Source: a virus. From it: a DNA stretch of 26,527 bases. Below are positions 20,107 to 26,527 of this stretch, in pieces. A program made the position numbers and the translations under genes. A model generated the notes under the pieces. It did not search any database and was not told the DNA's origin. It was given only the letters and a program-made list of their open reading frames with translations. Position 1 is the stretch's first letter, and every line of letters begins with the position of its first letter. Location: the IMG/VR virus record IMGVR_UViG_3300025889_000815, positions 1 through 26,527 of that record, one strand, 5' to 3'.

Positions 20107-21312
20107 TTATGCTTCAATCAAATTAACAAAAGCAGTATCATTTTGAACGCAATCGCCATCCACAAGTGATTGAACTATCATTCTTGTCTGGCCGATTCCA
20201 GCATCAGTAAAGCTATCCACGATTAATGAGATACCTCCGAAGGTCGCTAGATGACATTTAGAGAAGTCTCCGAATAGAGCGTGGTCTTTACCAGCAGTTC
20301 CACCGTTACCTACGTTAGGAGATACGAAAGCGAAGTAGCCATTAAGCTCTTTTCTAGCGTTGTCCCAAATAGGAGAAACATTAGAAACTTGTGCTAAACC
20401 TTTTACAGTAGCATAAGCAGATGGGTCTAATAAGTAAGCCATTCTAGCTCCTTGTAAAGATACACCATTAGCAATCAAGTCAGTTTCCATTTCAATCCAA
20501 TCAGCAGCAGTAACCGTAGTTGGTCCAGTAGCAGCATCAGCAAAGATAGAAGTTGGAGCGTTAGATACATCACCAGTACCTAATAATGCAGCCTCTAAAG
20601 TAGAAGCAACAGATGCAGCCATATTTCTTCTTAAAGCACCTTCAATACCAGCGTTCTGAGTTAAAGCCTCTTGTGAAACATTAACGATAGAGATAAGTTT
20701 CTTAGGAGATAAAGTTACGCTAGAAGCAGTACCATTAGCTGCTGGAGCAGAGCCACCAGCTTCTGGAACGAAGCCAGAGTTGATTGCACTAAATACTGGG
20801 AACTTTGCGTTATTTACACCAAAGTATGTATTTGCACCAGCAGAAGCTAAAACTAAGTTTGCTTCTAATTGGTCAGTCCAAGCCATAACTTCTGTTGCAT
20901 TACCAGCAGCAGTACCTACAGCAGCACGAGATAAAACAGAAGAAGGTATAGCAATACCGTTATATGTTTGACCAGTATAACGAGCCTCATTACGTGCTTC
21001 TTCGTCCATTTCCTTAACTAAGCCTTCTACTTTACCAGAGTAAGCAGCTTTCATAGCTTCTTGGAAAGAATACTCTCTAATTTCTTTAGGAGTGTTTGTT
21101 CTTTCTTCTTTAACAGCTTTAGTTGCTTGAAGTTTCTCAAAAGATTCAGCACGAACTGCCATCTTGTTTAACTCCTCAACTTTTTCATTTAAAGAGTCAA
21201 AGTTGCTTTGTTCATCAGAAGATAAGTCACGACCTTCAGCAGATGCTACTAGTCCTTCCATCTTTTCGATAACCTCAGCTCTTTCCTCTTTGTAAGATTT
21301 TGAGTTTTTCAT
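20107..21312 (-). CDS. Major capsid protein, HK97 fold
   Basis: This 401-residue protein has a charged helical N-terminal region of about 90-100 residues (EERAEVIEKMEGLVASAEGRDLSSDEQ and on), which acts as the scaffold domain cut off by the prohead protease in HK97-type phages. The mature part starts around residue 105-115 (RYTGQTYNGIAIPSS). It contains the typical core FPVFSAINSGFVPEAGG, LSPKKLISIVNVSQEAL, and later GARMAYLLDPSAYATVKGLA and DGDCVQNDTAFV. The protease gene directly upstream supports processing. The leader has no Shine-Dalgarno motif and is A/T-rich, as is usual in Bacteroidota. It is expected to be the most abundant late protein. Confidence 0.93.
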   Translation of the reverse strand: MKNSKSYKEERAEVIEKMEGLVASAEGRDLSSDEQSNFDSLNEKVEELNKMAVRAESFEKLQATKAVKEERTNTPKEIREYSFQEAMKAAYSGKVEGLVKEMDEEARNEARYTGQTYNGIAIPSSVLSRAAVGTAAGNATEVMAWTDQLEANLVLASAGANTYFGVNNAKFPVFSAINSGFVPEAGGSAPAANGTASSVTLSPKKLISIVNVSQEALTQNAGIEGALRRNMAASVASTLEAALLGTGDVSNAPTSIFADAATGPTTVTAADWIEMETDLIANGVSLQGARMAYLLDPSAYATVKGLAQVSNVSPIWDNARKELNGYFAFVSPNVGNGGTAGKDHALFGDFSKCHLATFGGISLIVDSFTDAGIGQTRMIVQSLVDGDCVQNDTAFVNLIEA

Positions 21313-21329
21313 TTTATAGAAAATTAATA

Positions 21330-22523
21330 TTAATATTTATTTTTTAAGATTCTTAAACGCATTTCATTGAGGGAGCGTTGTTTCAAATCTTCTTCTTCTT
21401 TTATACCCTCTAATTTTTCAGCCTCTAAACTTTCTTCTAGTTTTTTAGCTTCTTCTTTTTCTTGCCATTCTTGCATAGAACGTAAAGCAACTGAACTACT
21501 AGCAGCATCATAAGCTGGATATGTTACACTCGAGACATCGTAAAGCCTAGATACTTTGTTAATAGTTCTGTAGTTTGTTCCGTCTTTTACCTCCCAAGAG
21601 TCATCCTCTACAATAAATGCAAAAGATGATTGGTTAATAGTACCGTCTTTTAGTAATTCAATTAAGTCTCTTGACGTTGATACATTAGGATTTAATTTAG
21701 CTTCGTACTTTAAACCTTTCTCATCAACAGATAGTCTTAGCGTTCCGTTAGTCGTTCTAGCTAATGGTAAACCATCGTGATTAATTAAGAAACGTACATC
21801 GTCCTCTAAACGTCCTTCAAAAGCACCAGGAGCTATAAACTCTCTAAAGCCTCCTAAGTCATTAGACTCACTATTAAAGACTGCTCCGTAGCCTACTACT
21901 ACTGGATTCTCTCCGTCCATTCTTAGCTCTAAGTCTTGAACATTAAATGTTCTTATTTCTTTATTTTTCATATTTATAAATTTATCTTCTTTATTATCTA
22001 TCTTTTTTTTCAGTACAGAGATAACTTCTTTCATTCCACTTTCTCCTAGTGTTCCTATTACTCCCCATTTAATCTGAGCAACTACACCACCTACGTTAGA
22101 TAGATTAGGCTCTTTATCTCCTTTAAATTGTTTGCCATCTTCATAATGTCTAGCTATCCAAGCCTCTCGTTCTTTTATCCATTCAGTAATAGCTTCTGTC
22201 TCTTGACCATCTCTAGCTCTACCCCATAACATAAAAGCATCGTTTCCTCTTATGTTACCACCAGCTTTCCAAATGCTAGGATAATCTTCTTTTAGTTTTA
22301 AAGCGTAGTCATAATCAAACTGAGGATAGTTACTATTCTTTAAACTTACTTTTTTATCTTCATCCTTTGTAGGAAAGTTAGTGTCTCTTTCTTCTTCTAA
22401 TTGTAAAGAACAGATTGCTAACCTTTGGTCATCTTCATACTCCTCTACCATAGTATCATCAGCCATACATCTTTCGATGAACTCCTCGTTAGTCTCGTCT
22501 ATATTTTTAGTAGGTATCGGCAT
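21330..22523 (-). CDS. Prohead protease with long N-terminal extension
   Basis: Residues 185-397 are an HK97-type prohead protease: VVGYGAVFNSESNDLGGF, FLINHDGLPLARTTNGTLRL with the likely catalytic His, and INQSSFAFIVEDD with the likely catalytic Ser. Such proteases are usually about 200 residues. Here an extra 184 residues precede it. Residues 1-46 carry a motif with an F-I-E-R-C and ending in QRLAIC, which recurs at the start of phage head proteins. Residues about 68-175 carry PSIWKAGGNIRGNDAF, then TEWIKEREAWIARHYEDG and VAQIKWGVIGTLGESGM, also recurrent in phages. An in-frame ATG at 21971 (M185) stands exactly at the protease domain, so a shorter product may also be made. Confidence 0.85.
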   Translation of the reverse strand: MPIPTKNIDETNEEFIERCMADDTMVEEYEDDQRLAICSLQLEEERDTNFPTKDEDKKVSLKNSNYPQFDYDYALKLKEDYPSIWKAGGNIRGNDAFMLWGRARDGQETEAITEWIKEREAWIARHYEDGKQFKGDKEPNLSNVGGVVAQIKWGVIGTLGESGMKEVISVLKKKIDNKEDKFINMKNKEIRTFNVQDLELRMDGENPVVVGYGAVFNSESNDLGGFREFIAPGAFEGRLEDDVRFLINHDGLPLARTTNGTLRLSVDEKGLKYEAKLNPNVSTSRDLIELLKDGTINQSSFAFIVEDDSWEVKDGTNYRTINKVSRLYDVSSVTYPAYDAASSSVALRSMQEWQEKEEAKKLEESLEAEKLEGIKEEEDLKQRSLNEMRLRILKNKY

Positions 22524-23714
22524 CTATTCTTTGTCCTCCTCTTCTACGTCTCCAACTGGAGCAAAGTTTAACGGCATAAATAACTGGTCGCCTTCTGGTC
22601 CTACTCTATTCAAGTCCTCCATTCGTCTAATCTCATTAATAGACAAAGCACCTATACTAGCCATCTCTCTGTAATAGGTAGCACGTGAGGAACTATCTCC
22701 TCTTAGTAAAGCATTAGCATTTAGCTTAATAGTAAACGAGCCGAACTCTGTTTCTCTAAATAGCTTTCTGTTAAGTTCTTGCTCTATCATTACCATATAT
22801 GGCATCAATGTAAACCTAACAAAGTCAATACTTAATGCTTCTATACTTGAGTAGTTAGCTGCCTTTTCGAGATGACCAATCATCGATAATGGCACTTTGA
22901 ACGCTCTCGCCACTTCTTCAATCTGAAATCTACGAGTCTCTAAAAGTTGATACTTGTTAGCATCAATGTTAGTTTGCTCGAATGTCATACCCTCCTCAAG
23001 GATAGCGGTCTTACCAGCTACAAATGAGCCAGAGTAATTCTGATTCCAAGAGTTCTTTAATCTTGCTACAGCTTCCTTACTTAGTTTACCTGGATGTTTA
23101 ATAACTCCACCAACTTGAGCAGAGTTACCAAGATAACTATTTGCTGTATCGTTAGCAGCTATAGAAGTTGCTATTGTTGTGTTCTGTGCTTTCAATACGC
23201 TTACTCCCTCACAACCATTAAACGATAAGTTGAAAAAGTGTAGCATATCCTCTTTCATTACTCCTATCTCATAGTCTTTAATGTCGTAGTATATTTGTCC
23301 TTCGTGCTTAATTACTTTAACATCTTCTGGATTGATAGGAATTAACTCTATGGGTCTAGCGTTAGAATCTCTAGAAATGTAGTAATACGCATTCCCCTCT
23401 AGCAATAAGTTGGTCATTAGAGTATCTAGGAATGTGTATGGTGTCATATAGCTATTAGGATTTCTAGCTAGTAGTCGGTAGATTGGATGGCTGACGTCAG
23501 TTATCTTATCGTCATCCTCCTCGACTCTGTAAACTTTTATGGGTAGACTTGCTATTGATTCACTAATAACTCTAACACAAGCAAATACTGCACTAAATGT
23601 TAAAGATGTATCTCTAGTAACTGCTGTTCTGTTGGCTGCACCATAGCCACCAAATACAGCCTTTAAAAAATTATCTCCACGCTTTTCTGAACGTAGGAAG
23701 TCAAATAGTCCCAT
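22524..23714 (-). CDS. Portal protein, HK97 family
   Basis: This is a 396-residue portal (dodecameric DNA gate at one head vertex). The N-terminus SAVFACVRVISESIASLPIKVYR is the diagnostic start. It is followed by HPIYRLLARNPNSYMTPYTFLDTLMTNLLLEGNAYYYISR in part, and by a long helical stem region around AKAANYSSIEALSIDFVRFTLMPYMVMIEQELNRKL. The gene order terminase, portal, protease, capsid supports the call. It follows TerL after a 42-base gap, one of the largest in the late block, which may carry a promoter. The stop abuts the protease start. Confidence 0.93.
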   Translation of the reverse strand: MGLFDFLRSEKRGDNFLKAVFGGYGAANRTAVTRDTSLTFSAVFACVRVISESIASLPIKVYRVEEDDDKITDVSHPIYRLLARNPNSYMTPYTFLDTLMTNLLLEGNAYYYISRDSNARPIELIPINPEDVKVIKHEGQIYYDIKDYEIGVMKEDMLHFFNLSFNGCEGVSVLKAQNTTIATSIAANDTANSYLGNSAQVGGVIKHPGKLSKEAVARLKNSWNQNYSGSFVAGKTAILEEGMTFEQTNIDANKYQLLETRRFQIEEVARAFKVPLSMIGHLEKAANYSSIEALSIDFVRFTLMPYMVMIEQELNRKLFRETEFGSFTIKLNANALLRGDSSSRATYYREMASIGALSINEIRRMEDLNRVGPEGDQLFMPLNFAPVGDVEEEDKE

Positions 23715-23732
23715 AAATCTGTAATTACATTA

Positions 23733-23740
23733 CAAAGATA
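23733..23740 (-). promoter_or_regulatory. Promoter-like -7 box before portal gene
   Basis: The minus strand reads TATCTTTG, an exact TAnnTTTG, in the 42-base gap between TerL and portal. A good TTG at 19-21 bases upstream is not seen; the nearest is TGG 22 bases upstream. A perfect palindrome TGTAATTACA lies just downstream. It could provide a second transcript for the head genes. Confidence 0.3.
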
Positions 23741-23756
23741 AGAGAAATCGCAAAAG

Positions 23757-25325
23757 TTAAATCCATACTATTCCCCTATCATCATAGGTAGATGAGTCGC
23801 TAGAATCATCATTCATATAACAGCCTAGAGCCATAACAAGTGCAACCATTCCATCAATCTTCTCTGTTGATTTACTCTTATCCATTTTTATATTTCCAGC
23901 TGGGTCTGTTTTCATAGCTAAGTTAGAACACATCCACCTCAACACTTTGTTACCAGCGTGGTTAATTTGTTTGCCTAGTATTAGCTTTTCAAGTTCTTTA
24001 GTTGGTGCTGACATACTAGCAAAGCCTTGACCATAGCTCTCCATCGGCAATCCATCTTCTGATAAATCAATAACTAACTGACTTGAGTTCCATCTATCGT
24101 ATGCAATAGACTTTATGTTTACAACCTCAGCCACTTCTTTTATTCTACGCTTAATGTAGTTATAGTCTGTTACATCGCCCTCTGTTAGCTCCATCAATCC
24201 CTCTTTCTCCCAAGAAATATAATCAACTTGGTCACGCCTTGAACGAATAAAAGCATTTTCTTTAGGAGCAAAGAAGTAAGGGATAACCGTAAACCTATCA
24301 TCTTCTGGAATGATTAAAACAAAAGCTGATATATCTCTAACACTCGCTAAGTCAAGTCCAGCATAAGCCGTCATACCTTTATAATCCTCTAAGTGTATTG
24401 GAGCTTTGTTGCACTCCATAAATTGAGCGTCTGATAACCAGAGAACATTTGAGTTCATCCATTGATTAAGATGGAGCATTCTGAAGGTATTGGTAAAACT
24501 TGGTAACTTTATTGCTCTCGCTTGTTCTCTTTTTAAATAGTCTAATTTAACTACACCACTATCAAGACCAGGATTAGCTAATCTTAACGCTTCTTCTGTA
24601 GTCCAATCAACATCATCTGGACAATAATATTTTACATAATAGAACGAATCATCCTTAATAATATTCTCTGAAACTTTGCGACCGTATTCCTCTAGGCGAT
24701 AACAGAAAGACTCTCTGTTGTAACCAGCAGTAGTAATAGCGATATTCAAAGGTTGCCTACGAGATGCTACACTTGTCGTTAGTGCATCCCATAAACTTGA
24801 ATCACGCTGAGTAAATGCCTCATCCATTATACAACAACTAGCATTATATCCATACTTACTAGAAGCCTCACTTGATAATGCTTTGAAAGATGAATTACTT
24901 TTTTCGTGAACTATACTATTCTTAAATACTTTTAAATTCTTTTCTAGTTGTTTGTCAGCTCTAACCATACCACTAGCCACGTCGAAGATTATCCCAGCTT
25001 GTGACCTATCAAATGCACACACATAAGTTTCTGCTGATGGCTCTCCGTCGGCAACAGTCATATAGAGTGCGAGAGCTGAGATAAGTGTACTCTTACCGTT
25101 CTTTCTTGGTAGACAAATGTAAGCAGTTCTGAATCTCCTTAGTCCACTATCTCTATATTTCCAACCAAATAAATCTCTTACAATTGTTTTCTGAAATGGC
25201 TCTAACTTAAATGGCTGACCTCCTAACTCTCCTTTGATATGCTTAATGTGATTCTCTATAAAGTAGACTACTCTATCTGCTGCTTTGTCATCAAAGTAAA
25301 AAGTCTTGTCCTCCTTAAGTTTCAT
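23757..25325 (-). CDS. Terminase large subunit
   Basis: This 522-residue ATPase-nuclease drives DNA packaging. The ATPase part has a Walker A-like CLPRKNGKST (71-80) of the Terminase_1 type and Walker B CCIMDEA (164-170). An FQKTIVRDLFGWK-type start (44-56) is present. The nuclease part shows acidic residues in AYAGLDLASVRDISAF (about 310-325) and AYDRWNSSQLVIDL (about 408-421). Its length is typical. The start overlaps the small subunit stop by one base. HK97-type terminases usually cut at cos sites, which suits a small genome, but the packaging mode cannot be seen here. Confidence 0.95.
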   Translation of the reverse strand: MKLKEDKTFYFDDKAADRVVYFIENHIKHIKGELGGQPFKLEPFQKTIVRDLFGWKYRDSGLRRFRTAYICLPRKNGKSTLISALALYMTVADGEPSAETYVCAFDRSQAGIIFDVASGMVRADKQLEKNLKVFKNSIVHEKSNSSFKALSSEASSKYGYNASCCIMDEAFTQRDSSLWDALTTSVASRRQPLNIAITTAGYNRESFCYRLEEYGRKVSENIIKDDSFYYVKYYCPDDVDWTTEEALRLANPGLDSGVVKLDYLKREQARAIKLPSFTNTFRMLHLNQWMNSNVLWLSDAQFMECNKAPIHLEDYKGMTAYAGLDLASVRDISAFVLIIPEDDRFTVIPYFFAPKENAFIRSRRDQVDYISWEKEGLMELTEGDVTDYNYIKRRIKEVAEVVNIKSIAYDRWNSSQLVIDLSEDGLPMESYGQGFASMSAPTKELEKLILGKQINHAGNKVLRWMCSNLAMKTDPAGNIKMDKSKSTEKIDGMVALVMALGCYMNDDSSDSSTYDDRGIVWI

Positions 25326-25798
25326 TAGTCAAAGAAATTAAAATCGTCAGTCCTTTCCTCATCTTGTTCTGGCATACTAAGAGATGCCCTTGAGCTTGGA
25401 GTAAATCCAAATTGCGTAGCAATTTTCATTGCATTCTGTAAAGCGTTTTGCATTACCTTGTACTTTGGTGCAATCTTACTAGACCTCAACCTACCATCTT
25501 TGTCAACTGTCTGCTCTGTAAAGTTGCCTTGTAACTCTTGAGCTATCTCTCGGTAAATACCTATCTCATTACAATAGGCTGCTAAGATTGATAAGTCAGT
25601 TAGATGCAACATCTTAATATTGGCTAGTTCGTTAGTGACTAAGTTCCATTCATCAGCACCTTGTTTATTGAGAAAGGAGGGAGCCGAAGGCATACTAACA
25701 ACTTGAGAAGTTTCCATTTCATTTCCCACTAACCTGGATTTCTCTAGTGTGCCTTTTAGCTCCTTTACTTTTGTTGGTATTTTTTTTCTCCCTCTCAA
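25325..25798 (-). CDS. Terminase small subunit, P27 family
   Basis: This 157-residue DNA-binding protein recognises the packaging site. The start MRGRKKIPTKVKELKGTLEKSR is typical of P27-type small terminases (RGRKP-x-P...K-x-L-x-G). It is followed by a helical core SAPSFLNKQGADEWNLVTNELA, then LHLTDLSILAAYCNEIG. The C-terminus contains IATQFGFTPSSRASL, also characteristic (G-F/L-T-P-x-S-R). It overlaps the methyltransferase by 4 bases and the large subunit by 1 base. Confidence 0.92.
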   Translation of the reverse strand: MRGRKKIPTKVKELKGTLEKSRLVGNEMETSQVVSMPSAPSFLNKQGADEWNLVTNELANIKMLHLTDLSILAAYCNEIGIYREIAQELQGNFTEQTVDKDGRLRSSKIAPKYKVMQNALQNAMKIATQFGFTPSSRASLSMPEQDEERTDDFNFFD

Positions 25799-26448
25799 AA
25801 TATTCTAGTTTGTGCTTGGTGGTTTTTTATTCTCTTGATAGCGTTGTCGTAGTATTCTTTGTCAAGCTCATAGCCAGTTAAATCGTAACCTAAGTTGTGA
25901 CAAGCTATGGCTATTGAGCCACTACCTAAGTGCGTGTCAAGTATCTTATCTCCTTCCTTTGCATAGTTCATTAGTAGCCACTCGTATAACTTGACTGGTT
26001 TCTGTGTTGGGTGTATTCTTATGCTAGGCTTACCAACTCCTTGTATTTTTTGACTTTTAAATCCGTATCTATTGCCATCCCACATATACTCAAAATGTTT
26101 AGCTAATCCATTTATACTACAATAAGCTAACTCTCCACTACTTCTATTATCGTGGTGATTTAATTTGTTCCAATATATAAAACCTTTACAAGTAGGTAAT
26201 TTATCAGTCATATAATTCCATCCCCATATTATTTGATTTTTACTTATTCTTTGTAATTCATCAAAATACTCTTGGGTTGGTGTTTGTGTATCCCAATTTT
26301 TTTTTGAAAATTTATCCCTACCCAAACTACCAGTCTTTGCTATATTTAAACCATAAGGAGGGTCTACTATAGCAAGGTCAAATTGATTGTCTTGCATTAG
26401 CTTCATAGCTTCCAAACAATCTTGGTTATGTATTTTATTTATATCCAT
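25795..26448 (-). CDS. DNA adenine-type methyltransferase (N6/N4, beta order)
   Basis: This is a 217-residue S-adenosylmethionine-dependent DNA methyltransferase. The catalytic motif DPPYGLN is at 29-35. The AdoMet-binding motif LDTHLGSGSIAIAC and the following GYDLTGYELDKEYYDNAIKRI lie near the C-terminus (about 170-205). The order catalytic motif, variable region, FxGxG-like motif is the beta class. DPPY rather than SPPY points to N6-adenine. The glycine motif is HLGSG instead of FxGSG. It overlaps the small terminase gene by 4 bases, so it is part of the packaging operon. Target sequence is unknown. Its role is probably protection from host restriction or marking of packaged DNA. Confidence 0.88.
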   Translation of the reverse strand: MDINKIHNQDCLEAMKLMQDNQFDLAIVDPPYGLNIAKTGSLGRDKFSKKNWDTQTPTQEYFDELQRISKNQIIWGWNYMTDKLPTCKGFIYWNKLNHHDNRSSGELAYCSINGLAKHFEYMWDGNRYGFKSQKIQGVGKPSIRIHPTQKPVKLYEWLLMNYAKEGDKILDTHLGSGSIAIACHNLGYDLTGYELDKEYYDNAIKRIKNHQAQTRIF

Positions 26449-26472
26449 CTGAACTTAAACTGGTTTTAGTTT

Positions 26473-26486
26473 GGTATATCTATACC
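26473..26486. promoter_or_regulatory. Small perfect inverted repeat upstream of the methyltransferase
   Basis: GGTATA, two bases, TATACC form a perfect 6-bp dyad 25 bases upstream of the methyltransferase start. It could be an operator for a dimeric regulator or a weak hairpin. The rest of 26449-26527 shows no gene or clear promoter. Confidence 0.3.
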
Positions 26487-26527
26487 CACACGATTTAGAT
26501 TTAATTATGCGTATAAAAAATCGATAC

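Noticed and set aside
1-26527. Terminal direct or inverted repeats marking a complete genome
   Set aside because: The first and last ~20 bases share no identical or complementary stretch, so completeness cannot be claimed from the ends.
1-26527. Temperate life style, attachment site or tRNA genes
   Set aside because: No integrase, excisionase, repressor or cloverleaf-like sequence is seen on either strand.

Overview
The window is a compact tailed-phage genome or a large part of one. Every gene I can support reads from the minus strand, so transcription runs from high to low coordinates. The phage is a siphovirus: it has an HK97-type head, a TP901-1-type tail tube, a tape measure and G/GT-like tail chaperones, and no sheath or contractile baseplate genes. 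The host is most likely a member of the Bacteroidota, probably Flavobacteriia. The reasons are the AT-rich sequence, start codons with A-rich leaders and almost no Shine-Dalgarno motif, and promoter-like sites that match the Bacteroidota pattern (TTTG, then TAnnTTTG) rather than the E. coli one. No integrase, repressor, tRNA or CRISPR array is seen, so a lytic life style is the simplest reading.

Late block, in transcription order from 26448 to 7752: an adenine-type DNA methyltransferase; small and large terminase; portal; a prohead protease with a long N-terminal extension; major capsid protein; head-tail connector; a head-tail adaptor fused to a five-copy DUF285/BspA-like repeat domain; a spike/LamG-like surface protein; a small unknown; HK97 gp10-like and DUF3168 tail completion proteins; a small unknown; major tail protein; tail chaperone with a programmed -1 frameshift; tape measure; tail-tip protein; a probable adhesion protein; and a lysis cassette (small membrane protein, very small basic protein, M15 peptidase endolysin, 3TM holin) ending with a metallophosphoesterase. 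Strong tetraloop hairpins follow the major capsid and major tail genes, which suggests that expression is tuned by attenuation or by protected mRNA ends. A clear intrinsic terminator closes the block at 7652-7684.

Early block, from 7514 to the left edge: a Bacteroidota-like promoter at 7546-7577 starts a tightly overlapping operon. It holds small unknown genes, a membrane protein, a putative SSB, a stand-alone DnaA domain IV-like protein, a winged-helix replication initiator with a 22-bp direct repeat inside its gene (candidate origin), several small proteins, a cytosine-5 DNA methyltransferase, NinG, an HNH nuclease and a DUF3310-like protein. No DNA polymerase or helicase is seen, so the phage probably recruits the host replisome.

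If the left and right ends join, the order becomes early genes, HNH nuclease, methyltransferase, terminase and late genes, with one terminator and one promoter side by side. That would be a sensible complete circular map, but the window itself does not prove it. The most unusual items are the adaptor-DUF285 fusion at 18020-19426, the complete frameshift signal at 14767-14796, and the tetraloop hairpins placed after the genes of the two most abundant virion proteins.
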